DNA of 64,000 nt from positions 1 through 64,000 of the forward strand of contig JADDOH010004201.1 in assembly GCA_016648135.1 (NCBI GenBank), in the 5' to 3' direction. Below are positions 22,116 to 32,865 of the stretch, piece by piece; position 1 is the stretch's first letter; each line of letters opens with the position of its first letter. The DNA is from Agrypnia vestita. Lineage: Eukaryota; Arthropoda; Insecta; Trichoptera; Phryganeidae. The notes under the pieces are model-generated. The model did not search any database and was not told the origin of the DNA. It worked only from the letters and a program-made list of their open reading frames with translations. The position numbers and the translations under genes are program-made.

Positions 22116-22915
22116 GTGAGATGTTGTTTAATTTTTGATCCATTCTCAAGAGACGTTAAATGTGACCGTTAATGATGGATAAAATCTAAACAAAACAGAT
22201 GTCGACAACCAAAAAGCAGTTATTTTATTTTATTTATTAGAACTGCCTCGCGAAACGTTTCAGATTTTCAGCGCTAGTCACTAAGGAAGTGTAACAAAAG
22301 TATAATAATTTTAAGTACAGCGAGGTTTAAATTAGGTGTGGTGTTTTGGGGGTTAAATCCAATATGGTGGTCCTTATAACAGATCCTTCTAAAAAAAATT
22401 ATCTTCGATATAGTTGAGTGTCCTGATTTCAAAATTTAACAGAATTGGCGCACATATTTAATAAAATTTTGCACAGTTTTGCAAATTGTACTGTACATTT
22501 CATAGGGATGTGTAAATCATGCATAAGATTTACACAACGAAAATTTGAATATAGACAATAAAGTTAGCTAATTTATGTTTCGCTAAATTAGATTATTGGG
22601 TTTGGTTTGTTTAGTTTTGCTTATGATTGTTTTGGTTAGATAAAATTAAAAACACGTCATGTAATCCAGAAATTTTTTTAAAATGCACATTTATACCTTG
22701 CACCTGTACTTCTTCTTTATACACGAGATTTCTGACTCTCATAGAGACAGTAAAATAATGAAATAAGAATAAAATAAAAAAAATAAAAATGACTATAAAA
22801 GTGTAGGGGCTAGCGACCACCAGACTTACGTTATAGTATCAGAGCTAAAATATTTTCAATAATTAAATTAAATAAAAAGAACTTTGTAAACACCACTGAA
22901 ATATTTTTATTCACA

Positions 22916-22956
22916 CCTCTACATGTTACGGAAACAAAGTTCCCTTCCTCAGGAGG
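22916..22956 (-). ncRNA. hammerhead-like motif, left arm
   Basis: Minus strand: CCUC, CUGAGGA, A, stem II GGGAAC/GUUUCC, GUAA (consensus GAAA), CAUG, UA, GAGG. Stem I (CCUC/GAGG) and stem II pair fully. The one core change, A13 to U, is shared with the right arm, so either the family carries it or one arm was copied from the other. Confidence 0.5.
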
Positions 22957-23470
22957 ATAACCAGTATACTAAAATTAAATAACATATTTAGACTTAAAAT
23001 TAACAAGGGGGGGCGAGTGGAATGTAGGCGGAGTAAATGGAAGAGCAGGGGGGGCGGAATAGGTAAGTGTTTGGTAATGAGAGTGTTGGGTTTTTTTGTT
23101 TAAAATTGGAAAAATATTAAGGATCGGATTGTTTGGGAATTGAATTTGGCTATTTATTATATTGTTATTAAGGTTGATATTTTTTCTTATTTCTAAAACT
23201 TCCAAACTATCTAATTGTCTATCATTTTTATTAATATGTAATATTTTAAGACCTAAATTGCTGTCAAAAGTATGGTCAAAGCCAAATTCAATTCCCAAAC
23301 AATCCGATTCTTAATATTTTTCCAATTTTAAACCCAACACTCTCATTACCAAACTCTTACCTATTCCGCCCCCCCTGCTCTTCCATTTACTCCGCCCGGA
23401 TTCCACTCGCCCCCCCCTCCTTGTTAATTTTAAGTCTACATATGTTCTATAATTTTAGTATACTAGTTAT

Positions 23471-23511
23471 CCTCCTGAGGAAGGGAACTTTGTTTCCGTA
23501 ACATGTAGAGG
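23471..23511 (+). ncRNA. hammerhead-like motif, right arm
   Basis: Plus-strand twin of the left-arm motif: stem I CCTC (23471-23474) with GAGG (23508-23511), CTGAGGA at 23475-23481, stem II 83-88 with 92-97, GTAA at 23498-23501, then CATG and TA. Predicted cleavage would follow A23507. Confidence 0.5.
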
Positions 23512-23629
23512 TGTAAATAAAAATATTTCAGTGGTGTTAACAAAGTTGTTTTTATTTAATTTAATTATTGAATATGTCGCCACAAAGTTATAAAGTATTT
23601 ACCCAAGAAGTAAAATATTTTCAGTTTTT

Positions 23630-24370
23630 CGTTCTGCCAGAACGAAAAACTCATTTCAATCACCGTTTACATTAGTCATTTTGTATTTTTCATTTGTACG
23701 CAGTCAACTGGAGTTTGGATCAGTAGTCTGGAATACTCATTATTATACGTACAGTGAGCGACTTGAAAATATCCAACACAAATTTCTCAATATTTTAAAT
23801 TTCCGTACCCGTTTAGAATTCAACTCATACACAGAAAGCGAGTGTTACATAAAATCCCTCCTCTATCTCATTGAAGATGCGTACAAGATCTGTGTTATCT
23901 TTATAAAATGTTGAATAACTTGATTGACTCACGCTATTTACTAGAGCAAATAAGTTTAAGCTGTCCTCCATACTCAACGCGTTGAAATAATATATTTTAC
24001 CCAAACTTTGGCAGGACTAATTACTTAAAAAACTCTTTTGTAACTCGTTCCACTTCAAAATACAATCTGTTAAATTCTACAAATAACTTAGACATTTTAT
24101 TGACAATTTGCTTCTATTTAAAATGAAACTCCGTAATCTCATTTATGATTATTGAAATAAATTTAATACTTCTTTAATTGAATCTTCCCATTTTATGCAT
24201 TATCATAATTTAAATCTTTAATCACATATTCTTTATAATTTTTTTTCTTCAATTTTTTTTACCAGCTTCGAGGAAACTTCGCTGGTTATGTTAAATGAAT
24301 ATTTTTTCGATATTATATAAATTTGTTATTACATTGTACTGTATGTTTCCCAAAATAAAATAAAAACTTT
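23630..24370 (+). mobile_element. LINE 3' part, plus strand (family shared with 30975-32160)
   Basis: Frame 23681-23914 reads VRSQLEFGSVVWNTHYYTY, SERLENIQHKFLNILNFRT, a region that follows the RT palm in insect LINEs. The 3' UTR contains CAGCTTCGAGGAAACTTCGC and GTATGTTTCCCAAAATAAAA and ends A-rich. The same UTR occurs reversed at about 30975-31075. The ORF is interrupted after ECYIKSLLYLIEDAYKIC. Confidence 0.8.
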
Positions 24371-24734
24371 GTTTACGAAATCTCGTAATATATTTTTTTT
24401 CAGTAAATGACACGCAAAAATAATTATAAATATTAATATAGTTTCTAAACCTAAAATACACATAGGTACAAGTATTATAAAAAAAACTCATTCCGTTTTC
24501 AAAATTTTTATTAAATAAAATGTAAACAAAAACTATATCCTTTATTAAATTTGACTCTAAAGTAGATTTTTTTAATATTTCAGATTATTAAAAATTAAAA
24601 CTAATAAGTGAATCCATTATCTGCTATTATATTGAATATGTCATTGGTGTTAATCAAAATATATAATTCTCTACATAACAATGTTCGTCACCAATGCTAC
24701 CAGAATGCTCAAATAACTAACTAACTAACTAACT

Positions 24735-24910
24735 AACCATCTCGCCGTTTCACTGCAGGGGTAGGCAGAGAGGATTGAACGCCACACTCTTCTATCCTGG
24801 TACACCACTTTTGCTTCGGCCACATTCATACATCTTATCATACACGTTCTACGGTTGTTGCGGCTTTTAACAGGGCCATCCTCAAATACTTGTAGTACCT
24901 GACCGTGAAT
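24735..24910 (-). mobile_element. LINE C-terminal fragment, CMNVDEAK-type family
   Basis: Minus frame VLQVFEDGPVKSRNNRRTC, MIRCMNVAEAKVVYQDRRVW, RSILSAYPCSETARW. This is the last stretch of a common insect LINE ORF. It is the best preserved of four such fragments here (others about 10020, 42980 and 46555). Confidence 0.75.
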
Positions 24911-26065
24911 GCTCAAATAATAATGTGATATAATATAACAATGAGGTATAAAAAGCAAAAAAGCATAATTCTCTTTTTAATAATGTCCATTACTAACATT
25001 ATCAAGACGCTACTCTAGATAGTTAATACTCTAATCCTCATCTTAATTTATATTAAATTGATTCAAGTCTGTGGTCACAGTATCGTGATCTTGCAGTCAC
25101 CGTATCTTTAAATAAAAAATATTAAACAAAGAAACGACCGCTCCGCGTGACTGTCAGTGTGTTACTGAAGTGGCCAATGGAATATCTTTACAAAAGGAAT
25201 ACCACTACACAATTTTCGTGTTACTGAGGGTATCACTTACAATGCAAGTGGCTTTCATAATGTGAATGGACCCTAAGAAGGTGATGATTCCACTGTTCTC
25301 GCTTGGTTGAAAGTCACTCAAACATTCAATGCGTTTTATATTTGACAGAGGATGACATAATCAGCTACTACTAAGACAAGGGTCTAGATGGGGCAAGGGT
25401 GGAAAAATTATAACCTTTCCACATAACTCCATTCAACTCATTTAAAATCAGTTGTAGTGTGCTCAGCTACGGAGGTAGTGTGAAAAGCGAGTGAAGGCTG
25501 ATGAGTAGCGCTGCCGCGAGTCTTGAGGCCCAGGGACGTGCTGACCTTTTGTGTGCCAATGTACTGATTATATAACCTGCGTCTGGCCTGGCGTACGTGT
25601 ACACCGTGTATCCTGATCGGTCAGCGTGTTTGGATTTCTCAGATCTGCATGTACCTGTGTGTATTCCATCGCGTCAGCATTTTGTAGGAGCCGTGTGACT
25701 CGCGTCTCGTGGGAACCTTTGTACGGCGCTGGTTTGTTTTTGCTGTGGGACAATGGGACGTTGCATAAGTAATATTTTATTTTTTGCTTATTTGCGCGTC
25801 AATTCTTTATTTTATTTTGAGATCAGGACGACAATGACAAGGCTCAACTATACCGACGATTCCTTTATCAGTGGGATCTGTTATAAAGACTATCGTCTTG
25901 GAAAAGATCTATAAAATAGTATTTTGTGTTTATACAATTTTATAATTACGCAAAATTATGAATTTTATTCAGTTTGCAGAGCTTAAATATATTACATAAC
26001 ATTAAAATATTTAAAATAAATGCACTGTTAGAGTTCTATTGTTGGGCTGGATTGAGTGGACTATC

Positions 26066-26831
26066 GCCATGTATTCACTAGGGGACAAATCGCAAAACAT
26101 TCCGCGCGGCATGTCGCATGAACATCTACGTTCACGTTTCGGGGACAATGACGCGGTCATTTGACGTGTACACACCGGGACTCGCATATCTTGTCGCGGA
26201 AATATCACCCGATGAGATTATGATGACAGCTGCGGTATCTATTTACACTTAATTTAGCGAAAACGGGGTTCCGCGCACTTCGAAATGTTTTTTTGGGTCG
26301 CAATTTCAAATTAACGAGGTTTTACTGTAGTAAATTGAATATTATTAAAAACAAGGTCCTTTTTGCAAATAATTATTGTTTTCCACACGTCTCGGAAATG
26401 TCGCCCTATGAGGTTATGATGACAGCTGCGTATCCATTTATGTTATCGAGTTTATCGAAACGTAAGAGGAGAAAAAGGTTGTGGATGCGAAATTATTTAC
26501 TGAAAAGAGAAAGAAGGACGGATATTCTATGCGATCTTCGATCGATACAGCTCGATGAGTTCAAGAACAATTTCGTTTCCCCACATTGTCATCTTGAATG
26601 ATACAACGCATGCGTATTCATTTGTAAACATACCACGTGGTACTGACGCTCCGCGTAATGTTGCAGTGAGCTCGCTCGGGTACCGTGCGCATGGCAACGT
26701 TGCCACGGCACGTAGAAATGCCGCGCTATGTTGTGCGCGACGTCGCGGAAGAGTGCACGACGTTGCAACGTCACGTAGACTATGCCGCGCGTGCTGTTGA
26801 GGGACAATTTGTCCCCTAGTGAATACATGGC
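26066..26831. mobile_element. 766-bp DNA element with perfect 25-bp TIRs
   Basis: Positions 26066-26090 and 26807-26831 are exact reverse complements (GCCATGTATTCACTAGGGGA at the left end). The interior is unusually GC-rich and CpG-rich, with repeated GCGCGGCAT blocks near both ends. A second internal repeat (AATRTC.CCC.ATGAG.TTATGATGACAGCTGCG) occurs at about 26200 and 26396. No transposase is recognised and no target duplication is clear. Confidence 0.8.
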
Positions 26832-27010
26832 TTATTGTTTATTTGTTTGTGCTGTATTTATTGTTATTGTGCTTCAGTTAACGATCGCTGAGAATTCACA
26901 ATTTTAATATTTCAATTCCAAGAACCAGAGCTCCATTTCTAGGGCCCTATTTACGTATTTTTGCATTCTATTTCAAGTATTCTATTTATTTACATTTTAG
27001 ATGCGGGGCT

Positions 27011-27488
27011 GACTTTTACAATAAACACACCTCCAAAGGGATTTTTTGTTTTTTGTCATACGTAAAGTCGAGTGTTCTGATTTCAAAAATGATATTTATA
27101 TGCCGCGTAAAAATTTATTAAGAAAGTTATCACAGTTCAAAGTTTCACAAAATCGCCCATACAAATCGATACAAATCCGACAGTTGCATGTTTTATCTAT
27201 GACATGAATGACGCCTTACCGTAGACAGCAGATTAATATTGATTGAATGGATGAATTTATATTAGATTTGTATCTAAATTATATAATTGTATCTAAATAT
27301 CTAATTTATATTTAGATTTGTATCGATTTGTATGGGCGATTTTGTGAAACTTTGAACTGTGATAACTTTTTTAAGAAATTTTAAGCGGCATATATATATC
27401 ATTTTTGAAATCAGAACACTCGACTTTACGTATGACAAAAAACAAAAAAACTCCCATTGGAGGTGTGTTTATTGTAAAAATTTCCCGA
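27011..27488. repeat. foldback element with about 165-bp arms
   Basis: 27011-27183 pairs with about 27315-27488. Shared blocks include TTTACAATAAACACACCTCC, GTCGAGTGTTCTGATTTC and AAGTTTCACAAAATCGCCCA. A weaker relative of one arm (TGAGTGTCCTGATTTCAAAA) occurs at about 22408. The folded structure would lie some 400 bp before the finger exon in the pre-mRNA. Confidence 0.88.
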
Positions 27489-27878
27489 ACAATGTGTGGT
27501 TAGTGTCGGAAAAAGCGGCCCACATTTCGTTTGACAGATACCATAGATAATATGCTTACAAGAGATGGATTGTTCCTAAATAATCTTTTCGTTTTGAACT
27601 GTTAACCGGTCCGAATGAACGAATTGTTCGGTTCACACCTATTCAACAGTTGGGAGGCCGTAAAGAAAAAATCCAAAACCATAATGAATTATTGACAATA
27701 GCTTCGTGCTAACAACTCATGTATTTTATGTCAAATTGTATTTGAAATTTCATTCTGACCGCAGGAATCTGAATTGAATTTTTCCATGTTTTTAAAATAA
27801 ACACTAACTTGCCCACTTTCAACAATGAAATGTAAACCAGAGCCGTACGTAAGTTGGCGTTAAATGATAAATATTTAC

Positions 27879-27886
27879 TTTTGCAG
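27879..27886 (+). other. splice acceptor of the finger exon
   Basis: TTTTGCAG precedes GTCTCTTGAAAATACAAG. The phase (GT completing a split Gly codon) matches the donors of all three first-exon copies. Confidence 0.7.
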
Positions 27887-30306
27887 GTCTCTTGAAAATA
27901 CAAGATTCTTTTACGGAAAATTCTACTCCTTCACGGCCCGCCCCTGGAAAGCAGTCGGAATCGGAGATAGTTTGCGACACTAAAAAATCCTCAAGCAAGT
28001 GCAAACTTACCAGCTCTGATAAAATGTTTTCATGTTCGCAATGCAATTATTCGTGCAATCAGAAGTCAAACTTAAAAATACATGTTTGTACGCACTCTGG
28101 AGAAAAATTATTTTCATGTTCGCAATGCAATTATTCGTGCAATTGCAAGCCAAGCTTGAAAATACATGCTCTTACGCACTCTTCAGAAAAACTTTTTTCA
28201 TGTTCGCAGTGCGATTATTCGTGCAATCAGAAGTCATACTTAAAAATACATGCTCTTAAGCACTCTTCAGAAAAACTGTATTCATGTTCGGTGTGCGATT
28301 ACTCGTGCAATTACAAGTCAAGCTTGAAAATACATGCTTTTACGCACTCTGGAAAAAAATTATTTTCATGTTCGCAATGCAATTATTCGTGCAATCGCAA
28401 GTCAAGCTTGAAAATACATGCTTTTACGCACTCTGGAAAAAAATTATTTTCATGTTCGCAATGCAATTATTCGTGCAATTGCAAGCCAAGCTTGAAAATA
28501 CATGCTCTTACGCACTCTTCAGAAAAACTTTTTTCATGTTCGCAGTGCGATTATTCGTGCAATCAGAAGTCATACTTAAAAATACATGCTCTTAAGCACT
28601 CTTCAGAAAAACTGTATTCATGTTCGGTGTGCGATTACTCGTGCAATTACAAGTCAAGCTTGAAAATACATGCTTTTACGCACTCTGGAGAAAAATTATT
28701 TTCATGTTCGCAATGCAATTATTCGTGCAATCAGAAGTCATACTTAAAAATACATGCTCTTACGCACTCTTCAGAAAAACTTTTTTCATGTTCGCAGTGC
28801 GATTATTCGTGCAATCACAAGTCAAGCTTGAAAATACATGCTCTTAAGCACTCTTCAGAAAAACTGTATTCATGTTCGGTGTGCGATTACTCGTGCAATT
28901 ACAAATCAAGCTTGAAAACACATGCTTTTACGCACTCAGGAGAAAAATTATTTTCATGTTCACAATGCAATTATTCGTGCAATCAGAAGTCAAACTTAAA
29001 AATACATGCTGTTACGCACTCTGGAGAAAAAATATTTTCATGTCCGCAATGCGATTACTCGTGCAATCAGAAGTCAAGCTTTATAATACACGCTCTTACG
29101 CACTCTGGAGAACAACTGTTTTCATGTTCGCAGTGCAATTATTCGTGCAATCAGAAGGCAGACTTACAAGGGCATGCTCTTACGCACTTAAAACGACTGT
29201 TTTCATGTTCGCAGTGCGATTATTCGTGCAATCAGAAGTCATACTTAAAAATACATGCTCTTAAGCACTCTTCAGAAAAACTGTATTCATGTTCGGTGTG
29301 CGATTACTCGTGCAATTACAAGTCAAGCTTGAAAATACATGCTTTTACGCACTCTGGAAAAAAATTATTTTCATGTTCGCAATGCAATTATTCGTGCACA
29401 CGCAAGCCAAGCTTGAAAATACATGCTCTTACGCACTCTTCAGAAAAACTTTTTTCATGTTCGCAGTGCGATTACTCGTCCAATCGCAAGTCAAGATTGA
29501 AAATACATGCTATTACGCACTCTGGAGAAAAATTATTTTCATGTTCGCAGTGCGATTACTCGTGCAATCACAAGTCAAGCTTGAAAACACATGCTCTTAC
29601 GCACTCTGGAGAAAAATTATTTTCATGTTCGCAATGCAATTATTCGTGCAATCAGAAGTCATACTTAAAAATACATGCTCTTACGCACTCTTCAGAAAAA
29701 CTTTTTTCATGTTCGCAGTGCGATTATTCGTGCAATCACAAGTCAAGCTTGAAAATACATGCTCTTAAGCACTCTTCAGAAAAACTGTATTCATGTTCGA
29801 TGTGCGATTACTCGTGCAATTACAAATCAAGCTTGAAAACACATGCTTTTACGCACTCAGGAGAAAAATTATTTTCATGTTCACAATGCAATTATTCGTG
29901 CAATCAGAAGTCAAACTTAAAAATACATGCTGTTACGCACTCTGGAGAAAAATTATTTTCATGTTCGCAATGCAATTATTCGTGCAATCAGAAGTCAAAC
30001 TTAAAAATACATGCTGTTACGCACTCTCGCACACGAGAAAAAATATTTTCATGTCCGCAATGCGATTACTCGTGCAATCAGAAGTCAAGCTTTATAATAC
30101 ACGCTCTTACGCACTCTGGAGAAAAACTGTTTTCATGTTCGCAGTGCAATTATTCGTGCAATCAGAAGGCAGACTTACAAGGGCATGCTCTTACGCACTT
30201 AAAACGACTGTTTTCATGTTCGCAGTGCAATTTCTTGTGCAATAACAAGTCAACCTTAAAAAGACATGCTGATACGCACTCTGGAGAAAAACCGTTTTCA
30301 TGTTAG
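27887..30306 (+). CDS. C2H2 zinc-finger protein, main exon with 27 fingers
   Basis: The exon opens with about 46 linker residues (Ser/Lys/Pro-rich), then 27 consecutive fingers of 28 residues from 28024. The typical finger is FSCSQCNYSCNQKSNLKIH, then x3-H (CX2CX12HX3H). The Phe of the classical fold is usually Cys or Tyr, and position +6 is nearly always Ile. Variation is concentrated at helix positions -1 (Q, C, Y, R, H, N) and +3 (N, S, Y, D, R, T). Linkers are HSGEK or HSSEK, with two short LKR linkers. Finger 18 has lost no zinc ligand but has a Ser for the extra Cys. The likely role is nuclear DNA binding; the target is unknown. A TAG at 30304, from the TCG seen in sister units, ends the frame inside finger 28. 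Confidence 0.88.
28108..30207 (+). repeat. 84-bp finger repeats with higher-order duplications
   Basis: Fingers 2-4 (28108-28359) are copied as fingers 6-8 (28444-28695). Fingers 9-14 (28696-29196) recur as fingers 20-26 (29617-30207) with one extra finger inserted. Nucleotide identity inside these blocks is very high, so the duplications are recent or kept alike by gene conversion. Confidence 0.88.
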
Positions 30307-30982
30307 CAATGTAATTATTCATGCAATAGGAAGTCAAACTTAAAAATACATGCTGTTACGCACTCTGGAGAAAAAATATTTTCATGTCCGCGATGCGATT
30401 ACTCGTGCAATGACAAGTCAACCTTAAAAAGACATGCTAATACGCACTCTTTAGAAAAACTCTTTTCATGTTCGCAATGAAATTACTTGAGGAATCACAA
30501 GTCAACCTTAAAAATACACGATCTTTCGCATTCTGGGGTAAAACTATTTTCATGTTCCCAGTGAAATTATTCGTGCAGTCGGAAGTCTGACTTAAAGAAC
30601 CATGCTTTTACGCACTCTGGAGAAAAACTGTTTTCATGTTCGCAATGCAATTATTCGTGCAATCAGAAGTCAACCTTAAAAATACATGCTCTTTACGCAC
30701 TCTGTAAATAAAAATATTTTCATGTTCGCAGTGCGATTACTCGTGCAATCACAAGCAAGCAAGTCAAGCCTTAAAATATACGCTCTTATGCACTCAGGAA
30801 TAAAACTGTTTTCATGTCCGAAGTGCAATTACTCATGCAATCACAAGTCGAGCTTAAAAATACACGCTCTTACGCACTCTGGGGAAAAACTGTTTTCATG
30901 TTCGCAATGCAATTATTCGTGCAATCAGAAGTCAGACTTTAAGAAACATGCTCTTACGCACTCTAGAAAAAAACTTTTTTTT
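30307..30982 (+). pseudogene. decayed continuation of the finger array
   Basis: About eight further finger units follow the stop at 30304. Two have a stop in place of the second Cys (CSQ-stop-NY at about 30478 and 30562). A frame change occurs near 30690. A unit near 30760 is altered by a short insertion (AAGCAAGCAAGT). The last two fingers before the LINE are intact in sequence but in a different frame (30686-31006). The final finger ends at HSRKK, where the LINE begins. Confidence 0.85.
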
Positions 30983-32160
30983 TGGGAAACATACACTACA
31001 ATGTAATTTTTTAATATTTAATATCAAAAAAAATATTCGTTTATTATAACCAGTGAAGTTTCCTCGAAGCTGGTAAAAAAAAAACTAAATAAAAAACAAT
31101 GATAAAGAATATGTGATAACAAAGATAAACACATAAAGATAACACAGATCTTGTATGCATTTTCGATAAGATAGAGGAGGTATTTTATGGTAATACTCGC
31201 TTTCTGTGTATGATTTGAATTCTAAACGGGTACGGAAATTTAACATTTGTGTTGGATATTTTCAAGTCACTCACTGTATGTAGAATAATGAGTGTTCCAG
31301 ACTACTGATCCAAACTCCAGTTGACTGCGTACAAATGAAAAATATCAAGTGATTAATGTATACGGTGATTGAAATGGGTTTGTCGTTCTGGAAACGAAAC
31401 CAAGGAGTCGATATGCTTTAGCAATTACCGATTCCATATGTGGGATGAATGTTAATTTAGAATCTAAGATGACACCGAGATCCCTCACCTGAGTGCAGAT
31501 GTTGAGTTGCTTATTGTTGAGATGATAATTATAGGATAAATTTTTTCTTTTTTTGGAGAATGAAATGATATGACATTTATCGATATTTAGGAAAAGTTGG
31601 TTATTTTTGCAGTCTATTAATGAGATTGATGAGATAATAAGAGTCTATTAATGTCATCTTGAAGCAACAAACAATCAGTGGGAGACGTTATCTCTTTGTA
31701 AATTTTTGCATCATCCGCGAACAAAGATAATTCAGCATGCAGAAAACAATGCTTGATGTCATTGATGTAAATTAAAAATAAAATTGGGCCAAGATGTGAT
31801 CCTTGGGGTACTCCAGATGGTACTTTTTTAAAGTCAGAGTTAAACCCGCGTATTGCTACTGCCTGGCTTCGGTTATTGATATAGGATGTAAACCACCTGT
31901 ATAAATCACTATGTATACCCAGGTGTCGCAGTTTTCTCAAAAGTATTCGATGGTTGGTTTTATGGCTTTTAAGAAATCCGTAGGTATAGAGTGCATCTAC
32001 TTGTAATCTTTTATCCATCGCCTTAAATACAATGTCCGTAAATTCTAAGAGATTAGATTCAATTGATCTGTGTGGAAAAAAACTGTGCTGATTAGGGATA
32101 ATAAGATGGTGCATGCATGTATAAAAAATATGCAAAAGTGATACACCGGAGACAATACGT
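30975..32160 (-). mobile_element. LINE inserted at the 3' end of the finger array
   Basis: On the minus strand the 3' end is a poly(A) (T run at 30975-30983) joined directly to finger coding sequence. Its 3' UTR (GTATGTTTCCCAAAA, CAGCTTCGAGGAAACTTCAC) matches the plus-strand LINE at 23630-24370. It runs back through broken RT C-terminal sequence to the palm domain at 32135. It is 5'-truncated near 32160. This insertion fixed the present end of the array. Confidence 0.85.
31617..32135 (-). pseudogene. LINE reverse-transcriptase palm remnant
   Basis: Contains PNQHSFFPHRSIESNLLEF, VPSGVPQGSHLGPILFLIYI and LSLFADDAKIY (FADD in place of the usual YADD, a common LINE variant). The block that should carry the first catalytic Asp (FSKAFD type) reads TYGFLKSHKTNH, so that residue is lost. 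Stops follow in the thumb region. Confidence 0.85.
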
Positions 32161-32860
32161 ATCCTATTTTGCGATAGGACATTTAGCTTCTTAATCTAAT
32201 ACATCATCGTTTTATATTTTATTGAACGATTTTAGATTAACTTTTTTCAAGTAATTCTTCTATTAACGTTTAATTTTCTAGTAGGGACCTCAATGGGAAC
32301 CTTCCATTGTGTCCCGATTTTTCCTAGACGTCCACCGCCTCTTTTTGTAATGTATCCATTCTTTGAGAACGTTTTACGAATACGGTAATACTTCGATCTA
32401 TAATTCTATCAAATGTGTACGTATCTCTTTGGTGTGCTATTTTCTTTGGCGGTCTGCGAATGATGTATCGGGTATTGTGAATCCCAGAATATCCATCATT
32501 GCGTCTAAATGTAAATCTTCACAGAAAGCGAATAGACTGGTTATATTGTTTGAGTACACACTTAGTGGTTATTTTAGGCTCAGATTTCTGCAGAATTCCC
32601 ACGTCAGTATACACTTTTGTACATTTATGTTTCCTTTGATTCCATAAATAAACTCCTCGAGGAAATTCACCGCAAAGAGATGAAAGTTTTCTCCTTCAGA
32701 TAGATGAAGCGAAATAGTGAGGCAATAAAAAGGTGTGAGTAATGCACACAACGTCATCGGCCGTATGCAGGTCAAGTATTAATTTGGCTCGGCATTAATA
32801 TTATACTAAAACCATCAGCCGAAGTAAAACCAACGTTCATGAACTTCTTTGCTAAAGAGT
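32160..32860. other. gene-free stretch
   Basis: Nothing recognisable. The open frames 32363-32647 (+) and 32569-32775 (-) have no family signature. Confidence 0.35.
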
Positions 32861-32865
32861 TTCAA

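Larger units (their letters stand above)
21137..22200 (+). repeat. tandem duplication with promoter and first exon of the zinc-finger gene
   Basis: Two units start at TTTCGCAGATTTGGTTTGGC (21137 and 21675) and run about 530-538 bp each. Each holds a THAP-exon fragment on the minus strand, a shared upstream region (AGCTCTTATACTATAACGTA) and one copy of the first coding exon. The units differ by small indels and substitutions. Confidence 0.88.
22851..23575. mobile_element. Penelope-like inverted-repeat element with hammerhead motifs
   Basis: Arms of about 280 bp (22851 to about 23130 and about 23300-23575) are near-exact reverse complements. They share CAATAATTAAATTAAATAAA at the ends, a hammerhead-like motif and a G/C-rich block. 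Between and across them a minus-strand frame (23298-22975) reads KILHINKNDRQLDSLEVLEI and NSQIQFPNNPI. This resembles the C-terminal tail of Penelope-like ORFs. Inverted, ribozyme-bearing terminal repeats are known for Penelope-like elements. The core RT is absent. Confidence 0.7.
22116..27886 (+). other. inferred 5.8-kb intron of the zinc-finger gene
   Basis: Starts GTGAG and ends CTTTTGCAG, with a pyrimidine-rich stretch before the acceptor. It contains a Penelope-like inverted-repeat element (22851-23575), a LINE 3' part (23630-24370), a second LINE fragment (24735-24910), a TIR element (26066-26831) and a foldback element (27011-27488). About 24920-26065 holds nothing recognisable. Confidence 0.6.

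Noticed and set aside
28032..30245. Chain of open frames in the second plus frame over the finger array
   Set aside because: They are the periodic shadow of the 84-bp finger unit. The first frame alone gives C2H2 fingers without a stop over 804 codons.
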